Shown: positions 7,795-15,809 of the stretch, piece by piece
How the letters are laid out: every line of letters starts with the position of its first letter
Numbering within the stretch: the first letter of the stretch is position 1
From: AP-15 sp963814865
GTDB lineage: Bacteria; Pseudomonadota; Alphaproteobacteria; ATCC43930; CGMCC-115725
Reading direction: 5' to 3'
DNA: 64,000 nucleotides
NCBI GenBank assembly: GCA_963814865.1
Contig: CAWFEN010000007.1
Span: 149,828 to 213,827 of the forward strand
Notes under the pieces: model-generated
Database searches by the model: none
Seen by the model: only the letters and a program-made list of their open reading frames with translations
Told to the model about the DNA's origin: nothing
Program-made: the position numbers and the translations under genes

Positions 7795-10107
7795 ATGACC
7801 CCCGTCGACGTCACCCCCATCAACGTCACTATCGAGAACGTCAGCCGCCGCGGCTTTCTGAAGGGCATCCTCGCCACCGGTGGTCTCGTCGTCGCCGCCG
7901 AGCTGGTGCCGGCTCGTGCGGCGCTCGCCTACGCCACCGGCGCGGCCAAGATGGCCGGCGGCGTCGTCACCGACCCGCATGTCTTCGTCTCGATCGACCC
8001 CAGCGGCCTGGTGACGATCATCGCGCACCGCGCCGAGATGGGCACCGGCTCGCGCACCAGCCTGCCGATGGTGGTCGCCGAGGAGCTCGAAGCCGACTGG
8101 TCGCGCGTGAAAGTCAAGCAATCGCCGGGCGACGAGAAAAAATACGGCAACCAGAACACCGACGGCTCGCGCAGCCTGCGCCATTTCATCCAGCCGATGC
8201 GGCAATGCGGCGCCGCGGCGCGGCTGATGCTGGAAATGGCGGCGGCCCAGCGCTGGGGCGTCGCCGTCGCCGAGGTTCAGGCGCAGAACCATGAGGTCGT
8301 CCACCAGCCTTCGGGCCGCAAGCTCGGCTACGGCGATCTCGCAATCGCCGCGGCGGCGTTGCCGACGCCGTCACCCGATCAGGTCAAGCTCAAGGACGCG
8401 GCCTCCTTCCGCTACCTCGGCAAGGGGAATGTCCAGATCGTCGATCTGTTCGACATCACCACGGGCCGCGCCGTCTACGGCATCGACGCCAGATTGCCGG
8501 GCATGAAATACGCCGCCATCGCGCGGCCGGCGGTGCTGGGCGGCAAGCTCGCCTCCTATGACGGCACGGCGGCGATGCAGGTGCCGGGCGTCGAAAAGAT
8601 CATCGTCCTCGACGGCACGCCGCCGCCGGCGAAATTCCAGCCGCTAGGCGGAGTCGCGGTCGTCGCCGCCAATACCTGGGCGGCGATCAAGGGGCGCGAC
8701 GCGCTCAAGGTCAATTGGGAGGACGGGCCGCACGGCGTCTACGATTCGGCCGCCTACAAGGCTCAGCTCGAAGCGACCGCGCGCCAGCCGGCCAAGATCG
8801 TGCGCAATGACGGCGATGTCGACAAGGCGCTCGCCTCGGCGGCGAAGACCATCTCCGCCGAGTATTACATCCCGCACCTCGCTCACGCATCGATGGAGCC
8901 GCCGACCGCCACGGTGCGCGTCGCCGACGGCAAATGCGAGGCCTGGGCGCCGGTGCAGAGCCCGGGCGAAACCCAGGACGAGCTGGTGCAGAAGCTCGGG
9001 CTCAAGCGCGAGGACGTGACGGTCAACGTCACCCTGCTCGGCGGCGGCTTTGGGCGAAAGTCGAAATGCGACTTCGTGCTCGAGGCGGCGCTGCTGTCCC
9101 GCGAGATGGGCGGCGCGCCGGTCAAGGTCGTCTGGACGCGCGAGGACGACATCCAGCACGACTACCTCCACACCGTCTCGCTCGAGCGCATCGAGGCGGG
9201 GATCGACGCGCAGGGACATGTCGTCGCCTGGCGCCACCGCAGCGTCGCGCCGACCATCGCCGCGATCTTCGGTCCCGACCCTAAGCACGAATCGCCGGGC
9301 GAGCTCGGCATGGGGCTGATCGACGTGCCGTTCGCCATTCCCAATCTGCGCTGCGAGAACGGCGAGGCCGTGGCCCATACCCGGATCGGCTGGTTCCGCT
9401 CGGTGTCGAACATCCCGCACGGCTTTGCGGTGCAGTCCTTCGCCGCCGAAATCGCCCACGCCCTGGGGCGCGATCCGAAAGAGGTGCTGATCGAGCTGAT
9501 CGGGCCGCCGCGCATCGTCGATCCCCGCAAGTCGCAGGATGTCGGCGCGTTTCCGAATTACGGCGACCCGTTCGAGACCTTCCCGATCGACACCGCGCGG
9601 CTGCGCCGCGTCGTCGAGCTGGTCGCCGACCGGGCCGAATGGGGCAAAAAGCTGCCGCCGGGGCACGGCCAGGGCATCGCCGTGCATCGCAGCTTCCTCA
9701 GCTATGTCGCCACCGTGGTCGAGGTCGCGGTCGACGACAAGGGCAAGCTGACGGTGCCGCGCGTCGACAGCGCCATCGATTGCGGCTTTGCCGCCAACCC
9801 GGAGCGCATCCGCTCGCAGGTCGAGGGAGCGGCGGTGATGGCGCTGAGCCTCGCCAAATATGGCGAGATCAGCTTCAAGAACGGGCGGGTCCAGCAAAGC
9901 AACTTCAACGACTTCCAGGTCGCGCGCATCGACGAATCGCCGGCGATCACGCATGTCCACATCGTCCCGGCGGGGATCGAGGTGCCGTCGAGCGGGGTCG
10001 GCGAGCCGGGCGTCCCGCCGTTTGCGCCGGCCTTGTGCAACGCCATCTTCGCGGCCACCGGCAAGCGCATCCGGCGGTTGCCGATCGGCAACCAGCTGGC
10101 CAGCTGA
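7795..10107 (+). CDS. iorB: molybdopterin-binding large subunit of xanthine-dehydrogenase family (IorB type), Tat-exported
   Basis: A 770-residue molybdenum hydroxylase large subunit. The N-terminus carries a twin-arginine signal (SRRGFLKGIL, R18/R19), which implies folding in the cytoplasm and export to the periplasm. The molybdopterin contact loop GGGFGRKS is present near the middle, and the active-site glutamate lies in GVGEPGVPPF close to the C-terminus (E737). Members oxidise N-heterocycles or aldehydes using water as oxygen source. The actual substrate is not readable. It is directly coupled to iorA and followed by a hairpin, then by a Rieske protein gene and a PQQ dehydrogenase gene in the same direction. 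Confidence 0.88.
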   Translation: MTPVDVTPINVTIENVSRRGFLKGILATGGLVVAAELVPARAALAYATGAAKMAGGVVTDPHVFVSIDPSGLVTIIAHRAEMGTGSRTSLPMVVAEELEADWSRVKVKQSPGDEKKYGNQNTDGSRSLRHFIQPMRQCGAAARLMLEMAAAQRWGVAVAEVQAQNHEVVHQPSGRKLGYGDLAIAAAALPTPSPDQVKLKDAASFRYLGKGNVQIVDLFDITTGRAVYGIDARLPGMKYAAIARPAVLGGKLASYDGTAAMQVPGVEKIIVLDGTPPPAKFQPLGGVAVVAANTWAAIKGRDALKVNWEDGPHGVYDSAAYKAQLEATARQPAKIVRNDGDVDKALASAAKTISAEYYIPHLAHASMEPPTATVRVADGKCEAWAPVQSPGETQDELVQKLGLKREDVTVNVTLLGGGFGRKSKCDFVLEAALLSREMGGAPVKVVWTREDDIQHDYLHTVSLERIEAGIDAQGHVVAWRHRSVAPTIAAIFGPDPKHESPGELGMGLIDVPFAIPNLRCENGEAVAHTRIGWFRSVSNIPHGFAVQSFAAEIAHALGRDPKEVLIELIGPPRIVDPRKSQDVGAFPNYGDPFETFPIDTARLRRVVELVADRAEWGKKLPPGHGQGIAVHRSFLSYVATVVEVAVDDKGKLTVPRVDSAIDCGFAANPERIRSQVEGAAVMALSLAKYGEISFKNGRVQQSNFNDFQVARIDESPAITHVHIVPAGIEVPSSGVGEPGVPPFAPALCNAIFAATGKRIRRLPIGNQLAS

Positions 10108-10112
10108 GGCGG

Positions 10113-10142
10113 GGCGGCGGGCGGGTCTCTCCGCCCGTCGCC
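10113..10142 (+). repeat. stable hairpin between iorB and the Rieske gene
   Basis: CGGGCGG (10118-10124) and CCGCCCG (10131-10137) form a perfect 7-bp stem around a 6-base loop. The pairing extends outward five more pairs, including one G-U, to 10113 and 10142. No T-run follows. It could stabilise the iorAB messenger or partly terminate transcription before the downstream genes. Confidence 0.55.
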
Positions 10143-10212
10143 GGCTCGGCGCGACGGCCCGCGACGATCGGAACGCTTTACGAGGACGCCCGATGGGAGG
10201 AAACCGAGGCGG

Positions 10213-10809
10213 ATGGATGGAAACCAAGAAGAAAATGCCCACGAACCTCCGAGCGCCGCCGGTGCGATCGGCCGGCGGGCGGCGCTCGGGACCGGCCTCG
10301 GCTTCCTCGTCGCGCCCTATCCGGCCTTGGCTCAGGCCGACCCGGCGCGCGCGCGGCCAAGCGCCGGCGACGTGCTGGTCAAGGTCGGCGATGCCGGCGA
10401 CGCGCCGCTCAAGGCGGCCGACCTGCCGCTCGGCGGCCCGCAGATTTTTGCCTGGCCGATGGACCCGGCAACCAAGACCGTGCGCAGCGCGACGCGGCTG
10501 AACAAGGTCCTGCTGCTGCGCCTCGACCCCGCCGGCTTCGATCAGGCAACGCGCGCGCGCGCCGCCGCCGGAATCGTCGCCTATTCCGCCGTATGTCCGC
10601 ATGCGGGCTGTGACGTGACCAACTGGCATGCCGCGACGCAGCGGCTCGAATGCCCGTGTCACTTTTCGCAATACGACCCGAAAGCGGGAGCGGCGGTGGT
10701 CGGCGGGCCGTCGCCCCGCCCGCTGCCGGCGCTGCCGCTCAAAACCGCCGACGGCCGGCTCGTCGTCGCCGGACCGTTCACCGGCCGCGTCGGGTTCCAA
10801 CAGGTCTGA
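10213..10809 (+). CDS. Tat-exported Rieske [2Fe-2S] protein
   Basis: A 198-residue protein with a Rieske domain at residues about 95-195. The ligands are in CPHAGC (C128, H130) and CPCHFSQYD (C147, H150). The extra cysteines C133 and C149, which form the cluster-shielding disulfide in bc1-type Rieske proteins, are both present, so a high redox potential is expected. A twin-arginine segment (IGRRAALGTGLGF, R21/R22) marks Tat export. Unlike the bc1 subunit there is no cytochrome b or c1 gene beside it. Its place between a Mo hydroxylase and a PQQ dehydrogenase suggests an electron carrier for one of them. The ATG has a ggagg site a little upstream. Confidence 0.85.
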   Translation: MDGNQEENAHEPPSAAGAIGRRAALGTGLGFLVAPYPALAQADPARARPSAGDVLVKVGDAGDAPLKAADLPLGGPQIFAWPMDPATKTVRSATRLNKVLLLRLDPAGFDQATRARAAAGIVAYSAVCPHAGCDVTNWHAATQRLECPCHFSQYDPKAGAAVVGGPSPRPLPALPLKTADGRLVVAGPFTGRVGFQQV

Positions 10810-10838
10810 ACAGAACCAAGCTAGGGGAGAAACACGCC

Positions 10839-12617
10839 ATGCTCGCACCGCACCCGTTCCGCGCCGCGATCGCCGCCGGCGGACTGATCTTGCTGCTGTC
10901 CGCGGCGGCGCTGGCGCAAAAACCGCTGCCGCCGGCGCCGCAGCCCACGACGCCGCCGCCCGTGCCGCCGATCCTGCAGAACTACCAACCGGTAACGGCG
11001 CAGGAGCTGAAGCAGCCGGCGGACGGCGATTGGCTGATGTACCGGCGGACCTATAACGGCTGGGGCTACAGCCCGCTGGCCCAGATCACCCCCGCCAATG
11101 TCGCGCGGCTGAAGATGGCGTGGACCCTGGAGACCGGCCAGGTCGAAGGCCACGAGGCGCCGCCGATCGTCCATAACGGGGTGATGTTCGTCGCCACGCC
11201 GGGCAACCAGGTACTGGCGATCGACGCCAAAACCGGCAATCTGCTGTGGCGTTTCAAGCGGCCGATTCCCGACGACATGCTGCTGCTGCATCCGACCAGC
11301 CGCGGCGTCGCGCTATACGGCGACAAGGTCTATTTCGCCGCCAACGATACGGTGCTGGTGGCGCTCGACGCCAAGACCGGCAAGCCGGTGTGGACCACCA
11401 CGGTCGAGGACTACACCCACGGCTATTACATGAGCCTGTCGCCGCTCGTCGCCGACGGCAAGGTGATGGTCGGCTGCTCGGGCGGCGAACTCGGCATTCG
11501 CGGCTTTGTCGCGGCGTTCGACGCCGAGACCGGAAAGCCGCTGTGGAAGACCTATACGATCCCGGCGCCGGGCCAGCCGGGCAGCGAGACCTGGCCCAAA
11601 GCCGACCAGTGGAAGACCGGCGGCGGCTCGGTGTGGATCGCCGGGAATTACGATCCGGCGACCAATCTCGCCTATTGGGGCACCGGCAATGGCGGGCCGT
11701 GGATGGGCGATCAGCGGCCGGGCGACAATCTCTACACCTCATCCGTGCTGGCGCTCGACGTGAATACCGGCGCGATCAAGGGCTATCACCAGTATCACCC
11801 GAATGATTCGTGGGATTGGGACGAGGTGTCGCCGCCGATCCTCGTCGACTACCGGCATGACGGGAAAACCGTGCATGGCCTCGTCGATGTCGCCCGCGAC
11901 GGTTATCTGTGGGAACTCGCGCGCAGCGCCGCCGGACCGATCAGCTTCGTCGCCGGCGAGCCCTTCGTGAAGCAGAACGTCTTCAAGAGCCTCGATCCCG
12001 AGACCGGGCGGCCGAACGTCGACCCCACCCGCCAGCCCGGCACCGGCAAGAAGGCCGATTTCTGCCCGTCATTGTGGGGCGGCAAGGACTGGCCGCCGGT
12101 GGCCTTCAGCCCGAAGACGCGGCTTCTCTACATCCCGGCGAACGAGAATCTGTGCGGCACCTCGGTCGGCGCGAAGATCACCTATACGCCGGGGCAACCC
12201 TTTACCGGCGCGACGACGACCCTCTACATCGCGCCGGGCGCCGACCATATCGGCGAATTGCAGGCCTGGAACATCGATACCGGCAAGAAGGTCTGGAGCC
12301 ATCCGTTTGCTGATTCGCAGCTCTGGGGACCGGTGCTGGCGACCGGCGGCGGCGTCGTGTTCATGGGCGGCACCAACGACCGCTATTTCCGCGCCTTCGA
12401 CGCCGCGACCGGCAAGGTGCTGTGGCAGTTCCGCACCGGTTCGGGGGTGATCGGCGTGCCGGTATCGTTTACCGTCGGCGGCAAGCAGTACATCGCCGTG
12501 CAGTCGGGCTGGGGCGTCGATTCGGCGCGCATGCAGGCGCGCCTCAACCTGGTGCGCCCATACCAGTTCAACGATGTGCCGCAAGGCGGCGCCGTCTGGG
12601 TCTTCGCCGTGGAGTGA
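10839..12617 (+). CDS. periplasmic PQQ-dependent dehydrogenase
   Basis: A 592-residue quinoprotein with a Sec signal peptide (residues 1-26) and an eight-bladed propeller pattern of repeated W-docking segments (ALDAKTGKPVW, AFDAETGKPLW, AFDAATGKVLW). The catalytic Asp is D326 in NDSWDWDEV. The position two residues later is also Asp (D328), the feature linked to lanthanide use in XoxF and PedH, though glucose-dehydrogenase-type proteins can share it. The adjacent-cysteine pair of classical methanol and ethanol dehydrogenases is absent: the corresponding stretch reads DDMLLLHPTSRG. No C-terminal haem motif is present, so it needs an external acceptor. The ATG is preceded by ggggaga. Confidence 0.88.
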   Translation: MLAPHPFRAAIAAGGLILLLSAAALAQKPLPPAPQPTTPPPVPPILQNYQPVTAQELKQPADGDWLMYRRTYNGWGYSPLAQITPANVARLKMAWTLETGQVEGHEAPPIVHNGVMFVATPGNQVLAIDAKTGNLLWRFKRPIPDDMLLLHPTSRGVALYGDKVYFAANDTVLVALDAKTGKPVWTTTVEDYTHGYYMSLSPLVADGKVMVGCSGGELGIRGFVAAFDAETGKPLWKTYTIPAPGQPGSETWPKADQWKTGGGSVWIAGNYDPATNLAYWGTGNGGPWMGDQRPGDNLYTSSVLALDVNTGAIKGYHQYHPNDSWDWDEVSPPILVDYRHDGKTVHGLVDVARDGYLWELARSAAGPISFVAGEPFVKQNVFKSLDPETGRPNVDPTRQPGTGKKADFCPSLWGGKDWPPVAFSPKTRLLYIPANENLCGTSVGAKITYTPGQPFTGATTTLYIAPGADHIGELQAWNIDTGKKVWSHPFADSQLWGPVLATGGGVVFMGGTNDRYFRAFDAATGKVLWQFRTGSGVIGVPVSFTVGGKQYIAVQSGWGVDSARMQARLNLVRPYQFNDVPQGGAVWVFAVE

Positions 12618-12636
12618 CTCGCCGGCATCATCTCTT

Positions 12637-12660
12637 GCCGCCTCGACAGGCGGCTTTGTC
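12637..12660 (+). terminator. rho-independent terminator after the PQQ dehydrogenase gene
   Basis: GCCGCC (12637-12642), loop tcgaca, GGCGGC (12649-12654), then TTTGTC. The perfect 6-bp GC stem followed by a T-rich tail lies 20 bp after the stop codon and closes the iorA-to-PQQ dehydrogenase run before the convergent CoA-transferase gene. Confidence 0.7.
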
Positions 12661-12739
12661 TCCGTTGGAGAGTTTCCGCCGCACGCGTTCGGGATGACGC
12701 TGATCTTTGAGCTGAACCGAGCTGCTTCGGACCTGCTGG

Positions 12740-13936
12740 TCAGACGACGCCGTCCTCGCGCAGGCGTTTCAGCTCGTCGCTGTCGATACCGCACAATTCG
12801 TCGAGCAGGGTGCCGGTATGCTCGCCGAGCAGCGGCGGACGGCTGATTTCGGCCGGCGAATCCGACAGTTTGACCGGGCAGCCGACGGTCTGGTAGGTGC
12901 CGCGGGCCGGATAGTCGAGGTCGACGATCATCTCGCGCGCCTTCAGATGCGGGTCAGCCAGGACCTCGCCGGTGTCCTGGCAGGCACCGCAGGGCACGCC
13001 AGCCGCACCCAGAACGCGCATGACCTCGTGTTTCGAGCGGCCGCGCGTCCATTCCTCGATGATCGCATTCAGCGCCGCGCGATGTTCCCAGCGCGCCTCC
13101 TCATTCGCAAAGCGCGGGTCGCGGGCCAGTTCGGGCCGGCCGATCGCTTCCGTGAAGGCCGGCCACATCTGCTGTTGCGCGGTGATGAAGACATAGTCGT
13201 TGGCTCCGCCCGGCGCGCAGGGATAGGTCGTGCTCGGAATGCCGCGGCCCATCTGGTTGCCGCGCCGCGGCATCGGCGCGCCAAAGCGCTGATGGTCGCG
13301 CAGGCTGACTCGGATCAAATTGACGACCGCGTCCTGCATCGACACCTCGACATGCTGGCCGCGGCCGGTCGCGTGGCGTTGCTGCAAGGCGGCGAGGATG
13401 CCGATTGCCATATGCATGCCGGTGCCGGAATCGCCGATCGCCGGCACGACAAAGGTCGGCGGGTTGTCGGGGAAGCCGGTGATGCTCATCGCCCCGCCCA
13501 TCGCCTGGGCGATCGGCTCATAGCTCTTGTAGTCGCGATAGGGACCGTAGGTGCCGAAGCCCTTGATCGTCGCATAGATCAGCCGCGGGTTGATCTCCGC
13601 CAGTGCTTCAAAGCCGAAGCCCAGCCGGTCGAGCGCCCCCGGCCCGAAATTTTCGAGCAATACATCGGATTTGCCGATGAGCTGCCGGAACAATTCCTTG
13701 CCGCGCCCGGTCTTCAGATTGAGGGTCAGGCTGCGCTTGTTGGCGTTGAACAGCAGGAAGAACAGGCTGTCGCTGTCCGGCCGGTCGCGCATGTTGCGGC
13801 GGGCGACGTCGCCGCCTTTGGGCTCTTCGAGCTTGATTACGTCGGCTCCGAGAAACCCCAGGATCTGGGCGCAGGCCGGCCCCGCCTGGTTGTGCGTCAT
13901 GTCGATGATGCGAATCCCCGCCAGCGCCTGGCTCAT
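12740..13936 (-). CDS. class III CoA-transferase, formyl-CoA:oxalate CoA-transferase-like
   Basis: A 398-residue CaiB/BaiF-family CoA-transferase. Its start (IRIIDMTHNQAGP), NFGPGALDRLGF, IGDSGTGMH and SMQDAVVNL closely follow formyl-CoA transferase Frc. The catalytic aspartate that carries the acyl-CoA anhydride is D169 in AIGDSGTG, the same number as in characterised Frc. The family moves CoA between carboxylic acids, for example from formyl-CoA to oxalate. No oxalyl-CoA decarboxylase gene is nearby, so the oxalate role is only a similarity-based suggestion. Convergent with the PQQ dehydrogenase. A decayed fragment of a related gene occurs at 18.8-19.0 kb. Confidence 0.82.
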   Translation of the reverse strand: MSQALAGIRIIDMTHNQAGPACAQILGFLGADVIKLEEPKGGDVARRNMRDRPDSDSLFFLLFNANKRSLTLNLKTGRGKELFRQLIGKSDVLLENFGPGALDRLGFGFEALAEINPRLIYATIKGFGTYGPYRDYKSYEPIAQAMGGAMSITGFPDNPPTFVVPAIGDSGTGMHMAIGILAALQQRHATGRGQHVEVSMQDAVVNLIRVSLRDHQRFGAPMPRRGNQMGRGIPSTTYPCAPGGANDYVFITAQQQMWPAFTEAIGRPELARDPRFANEEARWEHRAALNAIIEEWTRGRSKHEVMRVLGAAGVPCGACQDTGEVLADPHLKAREMIVDLDYPARGTYQTVGCPVKLSDSPAEISRPPLLGEHTGTLLDELCGIDSDELKRLREDGVV

Positions 13937-13983
13937 GCCGCCTCTCCTCGATCAGTGATGCCGTAAGGTAGCACCAACCGCCG

Positions 13984-14421
13984 AGCCCGACCAAGCTGCC
14001 GGCCGGTGGCGGGACCGGCCTCGGTCTCAGCCAAGTTTACGGCTTCGTCAAACAGTCGAACGGTCACGTGAAGATCTACAGCGACCCCGGTCAAGGCACG
14101 ACCGTGCGAATTTATCTGCCGCGCCTGACCGACAACGTCCGTATTGCGGAGGAGACGCACGACGTCTCGTTCCGTGCCGGTGACCAAAGTGAAATCATCC
14201 TGCTGGTCGAGGACGACGAGGCGGTCCGTGAGCTGAACGCGGCGTTGCTGAGGAACCTGGAATATGCCGTCATCGAAGCGGAAGATGGCGCCAAGCCTCT
14301 GAAGATACTTGAAACGGATCCGAACATCGGATTGCTGCTCACCGATATGGGATTGCCGGGCGGCCTCACCGAAAGCTCGAGCCGCCCACCGAAGGTTCGC
14401 TCGCCGGCAGCGGGCAGTTGA
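13984..14421 (+). pseudogene. remnant of a hybrid sensor histidine kinase (ATPase end plus partial receiver)
   Basis: The frame encodes the last part of a histidine kinase ATPase domain, with the G2 box GGGTGLGLSQVYGFVKQS and GHVKIYSDPGQGTTVRIYLPR, then a receiver domain. The receiver has its acidic pocket (LLVEDDEAV) and phospho-acceptor region (LLLTDMGLPGG), after which the sequence loses all similarity and stops at a TGA. The sensor, dimerisation and most of the ATPase domains are missing in front, and about half of the receiver is missing behind. No start codon or ribosome site fits. It is a two-ended deletion remnant of the PAS-kinase-receiver type. Confidence 0.82.
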
Positions 14422-14576
14422 AACTTGACGCGATTGCCGCGCGAGCAGCCAATAGGGCCCGGCAGATGATCGGATGACAGGCGACGGCCCGCCATGGCGA
14501 TCCTGTGATATTCTGGCGAAACGGCAATCGCAGCGAGCGCGACGGCGGTGGCCAGCATCGGTGAGGACCGCGATCC

Positions 14577-15767
14577 ATGATCACGAAATTCGACAGCTCC
14601 TACTACGGCACCGCCGACATGAAGAACCTCGGCTACACCGGCACGCCGATCAATGAGCGCCGCTATTCGAAGGAGGAACTGGCCAAGGCGCTGCACAAGG
14701 TGGTGGCCTACGCCAAATGCATGGATGAGCGCGGCTACAACACGTTTTGGATGGCCGAGCATCATTTCCAGCCCGAGGGCACGGAATTGATCCCGAACCT
14801 CTTGATGATGGCGATGCACCTCGTCAACCAGACCAAGAATCTGAAGATCGGCTGCGGCTTCAACGTCGTGCCGATGTGGCATCCGCTGCGCCTCGCGGAA
14901 GATTACGCGATGGCCGACGTCCTCAGCGGCGGGCGGGTCATCTTCGGCGTCGCGCGCGGCTATCACACCCGCGAGGTCGAGACCTTCGGCTCGCCGCTGA
15001 CCGACCAGGACGCCAACCGCGAGATGTTCGAGGAAGGTGTCGACATCCTGTTCCAGGCGTTCGAGGGCAAGCCGTTCTCGCACAAGGGCAAGTACTACAC
15101 GATCCCGCCGGAGGTGCCGTATCGCGGCTATACCTTGAAGGAGATCACCCTGGTGCCGGCCCCGGAGCGGCTGCCGGTCGAATGCTGGCAGCCGATCCAG
15201 AGCGGCTCCGACCGCGCCTTCGACTTCATGGCCAAGCACGGCATTAGCGGCGTGATCGGCGGCGGTTCGGCCGAGGGCGGCGCGGTGGATCGGCACATGA
15301 TCGGCTTCCAGGCCGCCTATGCGCGCCGCGGCATCCACCTCGAACTCGGCGAGCGCCTCGCGCTCGGCTTCCAGTTCCACATCGCCAAGAGCCGCGAGGA
15401 CGGCATGCGCGAGGCGGCGAAACATTACGAAGAGAACATGAAGATGTTCGGCGAACTGCGCCTCGTGCGTGCGCTCAGCGACGAGCAGGTGGCGGCGATG
15501 CGCGACCCGAGGCTGGCCGCGGCGACCAAGCTGCCGCGCATCGAGGACGCGGTGAAGGCCGGCGGCTTCCTGACCGGCACGCCCGACGACATCATCGAGC
15601 AGCTGAAGGCGGTCGAGAAGCGCTATCCCGGCATCGATCGTGTGATTTGCGCGACGCCGCTCGGCACCCCGCTCGACGTCCAGTTGGAAGATTTGGACCG
15701 GTTCGCCAAGGAGGTGATGCCGGCGTTCCGGGATGGGAGGACAGTGACGCGGGCGGCTGCCGAGTGA
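14577..15767 (+). CDS. LLM-class flavin-dependent oxidoreductase (luciferase-like)
   Basis: A 396-residue bacterial luciferase-family monooxygenase. Typical features are the FWMAEHHF strand (residues about 57-64), the NVVPMWHPLRLAEDYAMADVLSGGR block and GVARGYHTREVETFG. These proteins use FMNH2 or F420 and oxygen to oxidise aldehydes, alkanes, sulfonates or aromatic side products; the substrate is not predictable. The start is the ATG after gtgagg. The amidohydrolase gene follows 42 bp later in the same direction, so the two probably act in one catabolic pathway. Confidence 0.87.
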   Translation: MITKFDSSYYGTADMKNLGYTGTPINERRYSKEELAKALHKVVAYAKCMDERGYNTFWMAEHHFQPEGTELIPNLLMMAMHLVNQTKNLKIGCGFNVVPMWHPLRLAEDYAMADVLSGGRVIFGVARGYHTREVETFGSPLTDQDANREMFEEGVDILFQAFEGKPFSHKGKYYTIPPEVPYRGYTLKEITLVPAPERLPVECWQPIQSGSDRAFDFMAKHGISGVIGGGSAEGGAVDRHMIGFQAAYARRGIHLELGERLALGFQFHIAKSREDGMREAAKHYEENMKMFGELRLVRALSDEQVAAMRDPRLAAATKLPRIEDAVKAGGFLTGTPDDIIEQLKAVEKRYPGIDRVICATPLGTPLDVQLEDLDRFAKEVMPAFRDGRTVTRAAAE

Positions 15768-15809
15768 GGCAAAAACCGCGTGGCGTGATTTTTACGCAGA
15801 GAGGGTGAG

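Noticed and set aside
8644..10848. A 734-codon minus-strand open frame over iorB
   Set aside because: It is a shadow of the molybdenum hydroxylase and Rieske genes, with Arg/His-rich composition typical of antisense frames.
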